Positions 1 to 12,649 of a stretch of 64,000 nucleotides of DNA are shown here, piece after piece (the stretch's first letter is position 1; every line of letters starts with the position of its first letter). The notes below the pieces were generated by a model, which saw only the letters and a list, made by a program, of their open reading frames with translations, ran no database searches and was not told where the DNA came from. The stretch is from assembly GCF_029227915.1 (NCBI RefSeq), contig NC_079882.1, positions 11,098,001-11,162,000 on the forward strand, read 5' to 3'. The stretch comes from Hydractinia symbiolongicarpus (taxonomy: Eukaryota > Cnidaria > Hydrozoa > Anthoathecata > Hydractiniidae). A program made the position numbers and the translations under genes.

Positions 1-3000
1 GCCATTCCAAATTAAAGCTGTACAATGCTACTTGAGCATTTTTACATATTTTTAATTTAATTTTTAAAGGTTATTTAAAAGTTATTACAACTTATAATAA
101 CATTGTGAATGTAGAACGCAAGATGAGACAAAGCATACCTGCATACACCTATCTGTTTTTTGTGGTCTTGTTATTGTTCCTACCATGTACTGCAGCACAG
201 AGTCATAAACATTTCCCTTACCTTTCAATTCACTAATTTTTGAATTTACTATTTCTTGGCACAAACTTAAATTAACTTACCACTATCAGTTTATTGGTTA
301 TATTTGTCATTACATATATGCGAGGTCGTTTGTAGCAAAAATTCGAAAAAAATTTATCATATTCTTATAAAGAAAATTATGAGCTTTCTAATGATATATT
401 AAAAAATCTGCAAAATTCCTATTGCCAAAAATAATGAAGCTCTGAAGAAGATAGTGACAGCTTGGACTGAAATATGCCATCACTTTTTTATTATTTTTTG
501 TTTATTCCAAAGTTATTGCCCCTGGAACTCAAAAATGGGATGTAAGAAAAAAAAAGAGATTTTTTTTCAACATATACAAACCAACAACACGAGAAATGTG
601 GTAGCATATTCTAAGCAAGACTGTTAGGCAAGATTTTTATGGCTTGTTTTGCACTAATGCAATCCATATTATAATACGTCCGGAGTAGCTTAGGTTTCTT
701 TTAAAAATGATTATTATAGTGGTAGCTTACTCACAGTTTCAATTATCATCCAGGCTTCCCAAAATGTGACGATGTAACTTCAAAACTGGCTAGGGTAGCC
801 ACAACTTCTTTATGTCCCTTTATAGTTCTTTGTACTTCTTTTTTGCTTCCTTATTTATATTTTCCTAAATCTTTATAGTTTAGTTGGATCTTGACAACCT
901 TTTTCACCTATATACAAATCTTAAATGTATTTATTTTGATGTTTTAGCTACGTATCTATATCACCAAGAGGTACTTTCGTTTTGTGATCTGAAATTACAC
1001 TAGCTGACGTACTACACTTCTCGTGATTTTCCTTTGTTCCTTATTTTCGAATAGTTATGTAATTCTAATGTTTTTTACTTTGAGAATGTACCGCGGTAAA
1101 TTTTTTTAATTGTGTATTATAGTATATTGAGTGTAACTTGACATAGTAATTTAAAAGAATAGGTAAACAGATTTATTAATGGCAATATATTGTGCCACAT
1201 ATATCCAGCTTGACAGCCAGTATATTTATTCCACAAATTTATTCCATAGTGTGATGGCAAGTATCTGGTGGTGAATACTATGTTTTAGTTTTTGCCATAA
1301 TGGAGTTAAAGTATTATTTTCCCAGGTTACTTTAGGCAAATTTTAGGCAGCCTTATCTCTGATATCTTTTTAACATATTCATTGTCCTGTAGTAATTAAC
1401 CCTATTTAAACCAGGTTGTGTGTTAATAAAATGTGGTAATAGAGCTTAACCAACATTTGGCGTAAAAACATAATAACAAGATCAGTTGCTCTGATTTATT
1501 TGACTCAGGCTTTGATCATGTTTTTCTGAAAAGAAAATGTATATACGTATTTTTTCAACATTTGGTCAAAATTCCCAATGTTTTACAAAAGTCTTGTTAG
1601 CCTCCTTTTAAAACGCCTAAATTTTGGAACTCAGAAAGTAAATATACAGCTAATATATTTTTTTTATCCCAATTTCATTACGTAATGGCACCCTAAAACA
1701 ACTTTAAATTGAAAAATCCTATTTGTAAACAAGCTATTTTTGATTTTCACAATATCCTAAACTTTTTTTACTGACACTAAGTCGTTGAAGTGCAAAACGA
1801 TCTGCAAATACTAAATAACTTACTGCTATGACATATCATCTTACGGCTTTTAATATTAGTGGAAGGTAGTAAATTTTACAAAATAATTCCTCACAACTTC
1901 TGTAAAAATTGAAGCTATGACTTAGACTAGGTTCTAGACTTTTTTGATAAAATGAATGCAAAAAAATTTCTACCTAATTATCATTTCGACTTCTTTTATC
2001 TCACAAATTTTGGTGACCATTTTTCATTATCTTACTATAAGTTACACAATTGCAGGTGTGTTAACAAAGCAGGCAGGCAGACATCTAAATTTTTGCTGAC
2101 ACAGGTAAATTCAAATTGGAAAGGCTGAAGTTGAAACTTTTTCTCTAGCCAAAGTAAAAGGTAAAGCTAAGTACCCGTCTTTTTTTCACATTTACAAATA
2201 ATCTGTTTTATTTTATCTAATATAATACTATGCTAAGTGTGTCTGTTTGTAATAAGCAAAGTCGATTGGTAACTTTTCCTTAAAGAGTAGCTGTATTAAC
2301 ATGTCACATTTTCTAAGTGATTATTTTTATTCTGACATTTGTTTCTTTTGTAAAAACGTTTGTTTATTTTAAAGACTTTATTATACAAAAAAACACAGAT
2401 AATTACATTTTATTGTTCTCTTAATCACGTGTATATTGTCTACTATTGTCTGTTTTATTTCCGCTCAATAAATAAATTAGCAAATTGACATTATTTATTT
2501 CCCTCAAATAAAGGTAACTTTCTTGATGAAAAAAACAAACTTAGTTTTTTTCAAATTAATTTTGTTTCGGTATCAAAAGTGTATTTTCCACAAATCTTAA
2601 AACTTGTCTTTGATAAACTTACTATGACTATCAAAGACATCACAGGAAATCCCCTGACATTTCCCTTAATCCTATGGAAAATCCAAGGTTATCTGAAAGA
2701 TAATAATGCATATGTATTTATACAAACAAACTTCTATCATCTGTCTCTTATAAATTATTAAACTTCACCTAAACAATTCACCAGAGGTTGTCAATTAAAG
2801 GTAATTAAACCTGACTGTTTGTCAACAAAAATTTAGTCATCACAAAATTCAAATTTGTTAAATTTTGGCATTCCTACATAGAAACTGGGTACGAAGTGTA
2901 TTCTCAAAAAAAAGCTTGACATTGGTAACAAAATTTTTTTGTTTAATGCACGTTTATAATATTGTGCAACAAATATAATGTAAAGCTATTTTATTTCGTC

Positions 3001-3858
3001 AGAAATTGAGATGAAGTATAACAGGATGTTTAAAAATGATCACTACAAAGAACAAATTTTGCACAGGAAGATATGATTTTATATAGTAAATAAAAAGTTG
3101 ACATTTCCTTCACACAGTCAAAGTTATTTCTATTGACACAAAAAACAAATAAAGTTTAATTACATGTAACTACTGTTGTTGAGAACTTGATGATCTTGAG
3201 AAATCATACGTCCTCACACTGTTGCAATATAAGTTGTTCCACTGGAATACTATTGTATTGTTATAATTAACATCTTATTGGTTGAAAAAAGTAATTTCGT
3301 AAATGCGGTTTGTAAGAATGATTCCTACGTAAATAAGACTTATTATGAACGTCCTAAACGTCAAGTGCATTAGTATTGCATATTGCAGGTATTCAACAAA
3401 ACAGTTTGGTGAAGTGCACAGAAATATTTTAATTTAAAGTTTATGCAAAAATAGTGTTATGTTTTTTTCACAGATTTGCATTTGTTAATAATTCAAACAA
3501 GTATTCGAATATACAATTATAATAACAAAAACATCTATACTTTATAAAACAAAATATGCATAAATTTATAGTGTAGCTAACGTAAACCTTAAATTTGTCC
3601 ACACAAATAACTTACACAAACAGATATTTTTTAAATCAAAAGCTAAAACTTTATCCAAATTTCAAAACTACCAATGTCAAAACTATACTGTAAAGAAAAC
3701 ATCAGACAATTTGTAAAAAAAATCTGAAAACGTTTCGAATTTTTGTACAAAGTTTTCGTTTATGATAGGTGTTTAAACCAATTTGCTATAAAATAATAAT
3801 GATAATTAATTATTCTGACGTTTATTATAAAGGAGTTTTAAAGTTATTTATAGCTTAC
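1..3858. other. AT-rich stretch without a firm gene
   Basis: No exon chain of recognisable protein could be built here. On the minus strand a short piece at about 136-188 (acceptor TGCTGCAG, donor GTATGC) is open in one frame and could be a small exon. It is too short to identify. The 3' end of the zinc-finger gene at 3859-9311 should continue into this stretch on the minus strand, but no RING-like cysteine/histidine pattern was found. A 60-bp motif at about 2055-2115 (TTAACAAAGCAGGCAGGCAG) has a diverged relative at about 36982-37040, so it is a dispersed repeat. Confidence 0.5.
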
Positions 3859-6800
3859 TTGATAAATTCATGTCTCGCGATGTTATTGTTGATGATGGCA
3901 TCGTAAACTGTCTTTTTTTGTCTGTGTCAATGAGAGGTGGACTGGAAACTGACCTATAATTAGAAAAATCTATTAGTAATACATTCAAGGTACTTCGCTA
4001 AAGACGTTTTTACTCTTTAATTTAAAAATCAAGAATTACATGTACAACAAATAATAAATCAACTTATTTTATTCACCTTAACTTTATTTTACAATACTTC
4101 ATTAATTTGTAAGCAACATACAATAACATGTGCTACTAATATCACGTTCTATTGTTTCAGATCTGTAATAATATATGGTTTGGTACCATGATTACTCATA
4201 TTATTACTTGTACAAGCACATGAAAAGTTACTTGGTAAAGTTTATTGGACTCATGAGTTTGCTACAAAATCGACAAGTCTTTAAATTAAAGCAAAAAAAA
4301 AAAAAAAAAAAATGATATTTTACATCTATCTAATAATTGTCACAATAAATAAAGTAGAGAGCAAAGCAAAAACACAAGTGATGGTCCCATACCTTTTCAG
4401 AGAATTTCCTGTTAAAAGAAAACATTGTGCACATCTATTACTCATTGAATGGTTTTTATTATAACAACTTGGGCAGTCCCATTTTTTTTCAAAAAACACT
4501 TCTGATAATTCTGATAGCTCATCTTCTGCATCATCCTTTTGTCCTATCCATTTAGGTGCTAAAAGTAAAATATATAATTTTTTAAAGAATGGAGTTCAAG
4601 AATTAAATAAAAAAATACTAGCAGCTGCTTGCCATGCATATATAAAAGTAATTTATATAATATATATAAGAAGAAAATATTCAATACTGTTTTGACATTC
4701 CCCAAAATCACTGTTTTCTGCAGGCTCTGACTCTGGTTCTGAATCAGCTTCATATTCAAAAACTTCGTCATAAATTCGTGTTGTGTATATTGGCACAAAC
4801 TGGTATGTAATTAGTCCTGTTGTAGAGTTTCTGACTTGTTGTAATTCTTCAATCCTTGGTATCAGGCAGTTACTATCACTTTCATACTGTACATCAGATT
4901 CATTAATCTCATCACTTGTTGTTGTAACTGAGGCAGCATTAGATAACCTAGGACTTGATCTCTAAATATGCAAGGTGATCTTATAAAACACTGCCTGTTA
5001 GTTTTTTAGGCATGAATAAATTTTATATACCTGTTGGAAAATGAACTTGACATGTATTTATAAACATGACGTTTCAATGAAAAGTAAATAGAGAATGTTT
5101 ATGTCTTAAAAAGGTAAACACTGTCAGCTTGTTTATTTTTAAAACAAACCAAGGAACATCATTCTAATGTTACACTGCATTTCAAAACAAAATAAAATAA
5201 TGTGTAAAAATGTATCGGAAGAATTTGTTTTTATACTTATGTTGCACTTTCCCCAATTATAAGAAGTTAAAAATCATTTCAAAGAATATTAAAATCTTTA
5301 TCAGTAATTAGTAACTCAATTAAGGCTATAAATATACAGAATATGGCAATTAAAATCATAAATGCTTCTTACCGCAAATAAACATCTAATTCTATCAAGT
5401 CCTCTGGACTTTTTAAAACATTTTTTTGCACCTTATTGGTTAACATTTTAGAAAAGCAAGTTGTATGTTGCAGTCTATGTAAAATTGTAAATAGATACGT
5501 TAAATTTTTAGCTAAACATAATAAATCTTGACCATGTATTTTGCATCTGGCAAATTGTTCAAATGCTTGTGATTTTTTTACACATTTACGACAAATGTAC
5601 TTGCTGTAGTATATATTGTAAAAAACAAAAAATTCATTTATAAAATAATTTACTGCTTTATTCCATAGTTGTATTAACTATGTTTATTCCATCTCTGAAC
5701 AACAATCAAAGATCTGCTTCGTTGAGCAATTAACAAAAGAAGTAAACTGCGGTGGAGAGACATAATTTCTGCTAACAGTGGTGAAATGCATACAAACTTC
5801 ATTTTTCAGTGATTTAAAAAACTGAAAGAAACAAAACTAACACAGTGAAATTTAGTTCGTGAGTACGATTTTAAAGCCTTTAAAACAAAGAAACCTAAGT
5901 TAAAAAATAATGTAATGATTTTTACAAGGTACATGAATATTAATAATCTACATTTCAATGCATGCAGATGGTTTTAAGGAAATTGACATATCTAGAAAAC
6001 TTACTTACAACTAGATGTTTAACATAATTAGATTTCGAATAAATAACAGTTGTTTATTTGAAAATGCTAATTTAGGAAAACGTAATGTAGCAAAGTAAGT
6101 TATTATTTTAGTTCCTTACAATGATAATTAGAAAGGCTAAGACATCTTTTTTTATAAACCGTAGTCGATAGAAACAAAAAACTTTAGAACTTTTGTTGAT
6201 CAGAAACAGCTTTGGAGTTTACTACCTTCCTACCTTGCGAACATGCTATAAAATTTTTTTTCAGTTCTTCCAGTAGGTAATGCAACTACTATGCATTTGG
6301 CACCTTTTAACATGTAATTATTTTTTTTTTCACTGCATGAGCAAATAACTTTTCAATGCTTCTTTTTTAGTTTTAAAAAGAACTGTATAGTCTAAATATA
6401 ATTTTTGTTGTTGTAGATTTTTCTCTTTTGAGAAAACCAGGAAGCAAAGATGTAAAATACATAAAAAGTAAAAATTTAACTGCATTTAACCAAATCAAAA
6501 TCAGCTGCAACTTTACAACCTTGCAGTAAACATAGTTTTGCCACTTACAATAAAAAATTTTGCGAACAAAGTTGAGTGGCAGGCTAAAAAACTTACTTTT
6601 TGTGGATCCTGTCGATGTATGTCAAAGAGCAACTGCAATTCTCATAATTTCCACTGGTTTTACTAGTCAAAACGGCTGATGTAGCTTATTCTGAAGTCTA
6701 CAGAATGTGACTTAAATTTCTATTTTCAAGATCAGCCATGAACAGAATTATTTTTTTTTAGCTCAATAAAAACGAATTAATACCTATTACATTATTTGGA

Positions 6801-9311
6801 CACCCACTTGAGTAAGAATTCTCATTTCCCTTTGATGGGGCTACTGTCTGACTGTTTTGTTCATATCAAATATGACCACTGACTTAGAATGTGCAAAGAA
6901 ATATTTGGCAATTTAATAGCAAAAGTGTCTATTTTATTTTAAAGATCATTTTCCTTCTTTTTCTATTGTAAAATATAAAAAAATACTAATAAAAGAGAAC
7001 TCACGCTAGGAGAAAAAGCTTCACTGTCTACTTCAGCTATAAAATAATAACAGTATATTAAAAAAATGCTGATTTTAAACCATTATATATTACACAATCA
7101 ATTGATTAAAAATATTAGGCACAGAAGTTGAAACATCACAATATGCCTCCACACAAAAATTGGCTTAAATGTATATACTTATTGTACACAAAAATGTATC
7201 GAAATTATGTGAATGTAAGGGACCCTGAGATGAAAACCAATGTCGGATTTTACTATAGAACTTAAAACGTTTAACAAGTCTTTTGGATTTTTTAAAAAAG
7301 CTTTCCTCATTTTGAAGATATTCATATTCACATCCTTCTCTCTCCTGTCAAGTAAATAATTTAAATTTCTTCCCCTTGAGTATAGATAAACTTTCCTTTA
7401 CATTAAATCACCAAATATAAAGTACCCTAGGAAAAAAACTACCCCCCCCCCCCACAACCAAAGCTAATTTTTTCCACACCCTTAATCTTTGACAGTTTAT
7501 AACTTTAAAAAAATTGAACAAAGAGTTGTTTATAAACAAAAGAAAAAATAAAGTGTGCAAAATTTTATTACCATGCATTCCAAAATGCATACATCAAAAT
7601 AATAAAAAATAATTATTTAACAACACACATTCTGAAGTGGTTGAAAACCTAGTGGTTTCATAGCCAGCATACGTTCCTCGCAAAAAACGTAAGTATTGTA
7701 AAGAGCTGAATCTAAAAATAAAAACTATACACAATTACTTTTATGTACATTTCCCTTCACAAATATTTTACTGTATAAACTTACGATCCGTTGTATAATT
7801 TTGGGAATTCATCATATTTTCCTGAACAATCAGAATCTTCTTCATCCAGGACATTTTCTCCATAACTTTGTGGCAAGTATCCCACACCAAATGGGATTGA
7901 ACCTTCTAGAAAGAAAATGTTACAGTGTTGAAATTTTATACAAAAAGGCAAAATGAAGTATGCCTTGTTAAAAAAGGCTTTAAAATATTAAAATGATGTC
8001 ATTATTTGAATAAAAGCAAATTGAGACTTTTTACTTATTAATTCAAGGCAGTTTTGTGATTTTTTTAAACTTATACTCATTATAAAACCAAAGAAGGAAA
8101 GAAATGTGCTACAAAGCTTGTTCTTATATATAGCACATATATGTGTTTTTATATTTTTATACAGGTATTATTATATGAGCATAATTTTTATGAAGAAAAT
8201 CTTTTCATTTATGCTTTGATTTTTTTCAAATCAAATTGTTGTTTTTTTCTGTAAAAAAATTTGGTATTTTCATCCAAAATGTTTTTTTGTTTGATATAGT
8301 TTTAATGTTTGTTTCACTTTTTGTCAATTATTCACTTATATAAAATAAATATTATTTTTAGTTGTCAAACCAAAAATAATGTATGAAAATTAAAATACTT
8401 GAAATAAAAAGAGATTTTAGAGTTTTTAGACTTGCATTCTGACTTTATTCTTTAGCTAGCCAACTATTACATTGAGGCTCTTAAGGCCGTTTTTCACATA
8501 GTTCTCATATTTGGCCCAAATATAACCCTTTGGACAATTTCGGACAGTAATAAAATTAAGTAATTTTCATTCAAAATATTTAACCTAACCTGTGGACCAT
8601 AAAAAACATGTTTTCTTAACTTTATTTCAGAGATATTGTGGAAGACATTCATCTAAATGATAATTTTTAAATCATTTTTAGAAATTTTACCAATTTCGGA
8701 CAGGTGTCCAAAAAATTTTTTCTTTTAATAATATGGACAATTTATCTAAGATTATTATTATTTTTACAGAATATAAAAATCTTATTTTGTTCTTGAGATA
8801 TCCTGTTTTAACTGAGAGGGTAAATGGAATTATTTTTCATAGCATTTTTGTCCGCTACGCAGCAGCCATGTAGAGCTAGCATGTGTAAATGCTATACAAG
8901 AAATTTCTATTTTTAGTAATATGACTAACGAAAATGTTCATCACGTGCATAGCTAGCTACACTTTCCTTCTCGTTGCTGTTTCTTAAAAACCTCTGGGGA
9001 TGAGCATGCTAACTTTTGGTTGAATAGCTTTTATATTTTACTTTACAGTTTAACTGTCTACTTAAATTGTTTTTTTCCGGAATAAAATATAAAGGTTTTA
9101 TTAGTGAAATGTTTAAAAGTAGTCTCAGTGTGGGAGAATAGCTATTGGTTAAGCTGTTGGCTGCTTAGCAGAGAGCTTTTGCTAGCTAATCTAACATGGC
9201 TTTAGAAGTAGCTATAGCTAGCTATAATAGTTATACTTGCTCTTAGGCTACATACTAACCCGAGCTTGTTGATGGAGAATTTCTTTCTCTGTACCTTAAC
9301 GATGTAGCCAT
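3859..9311 (-). CDS. RanBP2-type zinc-finger protein, MDM2/MDM4-like in part (3' end not found)
   Basis: Exons read on the minus strand are 9311-9260 (start MATSLRYRER), 7905-7785, 7711-7629, 7036-7005, 4961-4697 (or from 4953), 4558-4393 and 3953-3859. Every junction keeps phase. Donors are mostly GTAAG or GTGAG; those at 7628 (GTGTGT) and 4696 (GTCAAA) are weak. The 4961-4697 exon is acidic (DEINESDVQYESDSN, then EADSEPESEPAEN). The next exon carries W-x-C-x2-C-x3-N-x6-C-x2-C (KKWDCPSCYNKNHSMSNRCAQC region), the RanBP2 zinc-finger pattern. In MDM2/MDM4 an acidic tract followed by this finger sits before the C-terminal RING, where the protein binds ribosomal proteins and controls p53. No p53-binding SWIB domain lies ahead of it here, and no RING exon was found downstream. 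The zinc finger is firm, MDM2 kinship is inference, and the 3' end is incomplete. The start codon lies 572 bp from the giant element's left target duplication. Confidence 0.6.
5373..5603 (-). CDS. Probable extra or alternative exon with a CxxC motif
   Basis: Minus-strand open segment with a good acceptor (ACTACAG at 5604-5610) and donor (CG/GTAAG at 5373/5372). It encodes about 75 residues, beginning YICRKCVKKSQ and ending SPEDLIELDVYLR. It lies in the intron between exons 7036-7005 and 4961-4697 of the zinc-finger gene. If the acceptor after CAGCAAG is used (exon from 5599) and the next exon starts at 4953 rather than 4961, the reading frame is kept, so it could be an included or alternative exon. 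Otherwise it belongs to a transposon remnant. The cysteine pair suggests a metal-binding knuckle. I do not recognise the family. Confidence 0.4.
7441..7453. repeat. Poly(C) run
   Basis: A run of 13 C in otherwise AT-rich DNA, inside an intron of the minus-strand zinc-finger gene. A homopolymer of this kind is prone to length error or polymorphism. Confidence 0.8.
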
Positions 9312-9883
9312 TCTGGTGTCCTCAGAAATGTTTTAAAATAAAAAGAAGGGCGATATTAAAAAGGACACGAACATATAAACAGAACAATAAAACAATCTTG
9401 CCCGGGCCTTTGCCTATGGACAATTTCCAAGAATAACTAACTTCGTCCTTACTGATTCGGTCGTTTTTACCAGATGATATTTTGAATACATAGAACTAAC
9501 CGAGGCAAATTTGAATATTTTGCAGATTCAGTAAAAAATTGAAGTCACTTTAGAATTTTTATTCTGTATTTTATTAGATTGACGAAAAAGAACAACGGTA
9601 AATACCCCTGGGTTAAATAACTGAGCTTTAACTTTCCAATCTCCTCCCAATGCCTTTTTGTCTCTCATCGGTGCAGTGCTCATTAATAGATTGACAATAG
9701 GTCCTGGGACCGAGGTTGAACAAACCTTTTTTTTTTAAATGAGGATATTAAAATGAGTTTCTTAAATTTTTTAAAAAAACGTTCGTTTAGGCAAGCGAGG
9801 CAAGTTAAAAAAAATCTTTAGCTTTAGAGTATTTTCTTGTGACGGTGCACAATGACGTAGGAACATCAGAAACCAGTATCCCC
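9312..9883. promoter_or_regulatory. Short upstream region of the zinc-finger gene, cut short by the giant insertion
   Basis: Only 572 bp separate the start codon at 9311 from the left target duplication at 9884. No TATA box or other named site can be asserted. Before the insertion, this sequence would have continued into what is now 32047 onward. Placement as promoter is inference from position alone. Confidence 0.3.
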
Positions 9884-9891
9884 GTGACTTT
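9884..9891. repeat. Left 8-bp target site duplication (GTGACTTT)
   Basis: GTGACTTT directly precedes the outer end of the left arm (GGTAAGTCGTCC). The identical octamer follows the outer end of the right arm at 32039-32046. Removing the element and one copy gives the continuous sequence CCCCGTGACTTTCCGTCCC. Confidence 0.9.
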
Positions 9892-12226
9892 GGTAAGTCG
9901 TCCACGTATTACTTCCTGAATATAAAGGAGATATAGTATTCAACATGTGTTAGACCTATGTACGTTCCCAAGCCTTGTGGAGATAATGATGTGCTATTCT
10001 CCATAAAGCACAAGTGTAGTAGCCTGTAGTAGAGCGTAGTAGAATGTATTTCTCTGTAGTAAAGCGTATTTCTCTGTAGTAGAGTGTAGTAGCCTGTAGT
10101 AGCTTGTAGTAGAGTGTAGTAGCGTGTAGTAGAGCGTAGTAGAATGTATTTCTCTGTAGTAAAGCGTATTTCTCTGTAGTAGAGTGTAGTAGCCTGTAGT
10201 AGCTTGTAGTAGAGTGTAGTAGCGTTTAGTAGAGCGTAGTAGAATGTATTTCTCTGTAGTAAAGCGTATTTTTCTGTAGTAGAGTGTAGTAGCGTGTAGT
10301 AGAGCGTAGTAGAATGTATTTCTCTGTAGTAAAGCGTATTTCTCTGTAGTAGAGTGTAGTAGCCTGTAGTAGCTTGTAGTAGAGTGTAGTAGCTTGTAGT
10401 AGAGTGTAGTAGAGCGTATTTCTCTGTAGTAGAGCGTATTTCTCTGTAGTAGAGTGTAGTAGCGTGTAGTAGAGCGTAGTAGCGTGTAGTAGAGCGTAGT
10501 AAAATGTATTTCTCTGTAGTAAAGCGTATTTCTCTGTAGTAGAGTGTAGTAGCATGTAGTAGCTTGTAGTAGAGTGTAGTAGCGTGTAGTAGAGCGTAGT
10601 AGAATGTATTTCTCTGTAGTAAAGCGTATTTCTCTGTAGTAGAGTGTAGTAGCGTGTAGTAGAGCGTAGTAGAATGTATTTCTCTGTAGTAAAGCGTATT
10701 TCTCTGTAGTAGAGTGTAGTAGCCTGTAGTAGCTTGTAGTAGAGTGTAGTAGCTTGTAGTAGAGTGTAGTAGAGCGTATTTCTCTGTAGTAGAGCGTATT
10801 TCTCTGTAGTAAAGCGAATTTCTCTGTAGTAGAGTGTAGTAGCGTGTAGTAGAGCGTAGTAGAGCGTATTTCTCTGTAGTAAAGCGTATTTCTCTGTAGT
10901 AGAGTGTAGTAGCCTGTAGTAGCCTGTAGTAGAGTGTAGTAGCGCGTAGTAGAGCGTAGTAGAATGTATTTCTCTGTAGTAAAGCGTATTTCTCTGTAGT
11001 AGAGTGTAGTAGCGTGTAGTAGAGCGTAGTAGCGTGTAGTAGAGCGTAGTAAAATTTATTTCTCTGTAGTAAAGCGTATTTCTCTGTAGTAGAGTGTAGT
11101 AGCCTGTAGTAGCTTGTAGTAGAGTGTAGTAGCATGTAGTAGAGCGTAGTAGAATGTATTTCTCTGTAGTAAAGCGTATTTCTCTGTAGTAGAGTGTAGT
11201 AGCATGTAGTAGCTTGTAGTAGAGTGTAGTAGCGTGTAGTAGAGCGTAGTAGAATGTATTTCTCTGTAGGAAAGCGTATTTCTCTGTAGTAGAGTGTAGT
11301 AGCCTGTAGTAGCCTGTAGTAGAGTGTAGTAGCGCGTAGTAGAGCGTAGTAGAATGTATTTCTCTGTAGTAAAGCGTATTTCTCTGTAGTAGAGTGTAGT
11401 AGCATGTAGTAGCTTGTAGTAGAGTGTAGTAGCGTGTAGTAGAGCGTAGTAGCCTGTAGTAGAGCGTAGTAGAATGTATTTCTCTGTAGTAAAGCGTATT
11501 TCTCTGTAGTAGAGTGTAGTAGCCTGTAGTAGAGTGTAGTAGCGTGTAGTAGAGCGTAGTAGAATGTATTTCTCTGTAGTAAAGCGTATTTCTCTGTAGT
11601 AGAGTGTAGTAGCGTGTAGTAGAGCGTATTAGCGTGTAGTAGAGCGTAGTAGAATGTATTTCTCTGTAGTAAAGCGTATTTCTCTGTAGTAGAGCGTACT
11701 AGCTTGTAGTAGAGTGTGGTAGCTTGTAGTAGAGTGTAGTAGCCTGTAGTAGAGCGTAGTAGAATGTATTTCTCTGTAGTAAAGCGTATTTCTCTGTAGT
11801 AGAGTGTAGTAGCCTGTAGTAGAGTGTAGTAGCGTGTAGTAGAGCGTAGTAGAATGTATTTCTCTGTAGTAAAGCGTATTTTTCTGTAGTAGAGTGTAGT
11901 AGCCTGTAGTAGAGTGTATTTCTCTGTAGTAAAGAGGCGTTCATAATGGTCTCGCACTATATACAAACGAAAAATTATCGTGACATCTTCGCACAAAGAG
12001 ATTCTTATCAGTACATCACTTGTAGTTGGTAGATAAGCAAGGGATGATGGCCGATTCGCCAGTGGTCATCATAATATCAGAGACAAAGAAACAAATTTAG
12101 CAGACACGCCTAAATATTCATTTTCAATTTCACATCTTGTGTTTTACTGCGCTTACCCAACGAGACATGATCAGTTTGTTTGAGTCTAACAGAATACATC
12201 ACAAGCAATGTATGTTCCAAATACCA
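9892..12226 (+). repeat. Left inverted arm of the giant element
   Basis: Outer tip 9892-10014, minisatellite 10015-11936, inner unique part 11937-about 12226. The outer tip, and the inner part as far as about 12120, match the right arm base for base wherever I compared them. From about 12120 to 12180 a few mismatches appear. From 12180 to 12226 identity drops to roughly 80% and then ends. The divergence is therefore graded from outside to inside. Confidence 0.85.
10015..11936 (+). repeat. 10-bp minisatellite, about 190 units, left arm
   Basis: The units are GTAGTAGNNN variants (GTAGTAGAGT, GTAGTAGCCT, GTAGTAGCTT, GTAGTAGCGT, GTAGTAGAGC, GTAGTAGAAT), mixed with GTATTTCTCT and GTAGTAAAGC. They keep one 10-base register from start to end with no visible slippage. 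Units are grouped into higher-order blocks of roughly 60-130 bp that recur. The complementary strand contains no stop codon in the common units, so it stays open for hundreds of codons. The frame at 11996-9909 is a consequence of this and is not called as a gene. Confidence 0.9.
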
Positions 12227-12244
12227 TTAGTAAAGGCGAGTGAT

Positions 12245-12630
12245 CAGTATTACGTAAGAGATACGGTTGTTTCCGTAAATTAGACCCTTGATAAAAATTT
12301 AGAAAAAAGCTCCTGTTTTAGAAGCAATCCATATATCTCAGATTCAGTTGTTTCGGTGGATTGGGCCATTGTTAAGCATTCAGGAAAAAGCTCCTATTTC
12401 TAGAAGCAATCCATATATCACAGATGCGGTTATTTCCGGTAAATTGAGCCATTGATAAACATTCAGGAAAAAGATCCTGTTTCTAGAAGCAATCCGTACA
12501 TAATAGAATTACTTGTTTTGGTGAGCTAGGCCATTGTAAAAAATTCAGGAAAATGGTCATGTTTCTAGAAGCAATCTATACATAACAGGTTCAGTTGTTT
12601 TGGTGAATTGGGCCTTTCATAACCTTTTAG
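12245..12630 (+). repeat. Degenerate tandem repeat, unit about 82 bp
   Basis: AGAAGCAATC recurs at 12320, 12402, 12485 and 12567, a spacing of 82-83 bp. Each is followed by diverged copies of a segment with GTTGTTTCGGTG and CATTCAGGAAAAAG. The array starts just inside the left arm, and no counterpart was seen inside the right arm. Confidence 0.75.
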
Positions 12631-12649
12631 ATAATACTTTTTGACATTC

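Noticed and set aside
7408-7590. 60-codon minus-strand frame with a glycine run
   Set aside because: It arises from the poly(C) run and is not joined to neighbouring exons in phase.
10015-11936. Possible CRISPR-like array
   Set aside because: There are no unique spacers between conserved repeats, the unit is 10 bp, and the genome is animal.
9909-11996. 695-codon open frame on the minus strand, and the 109- and 81-codon frames within it
   Set aside because: It is the translation of a 10-bp minisatellite with no stop codon on that strand. Unrelated residues appear only at its ends.
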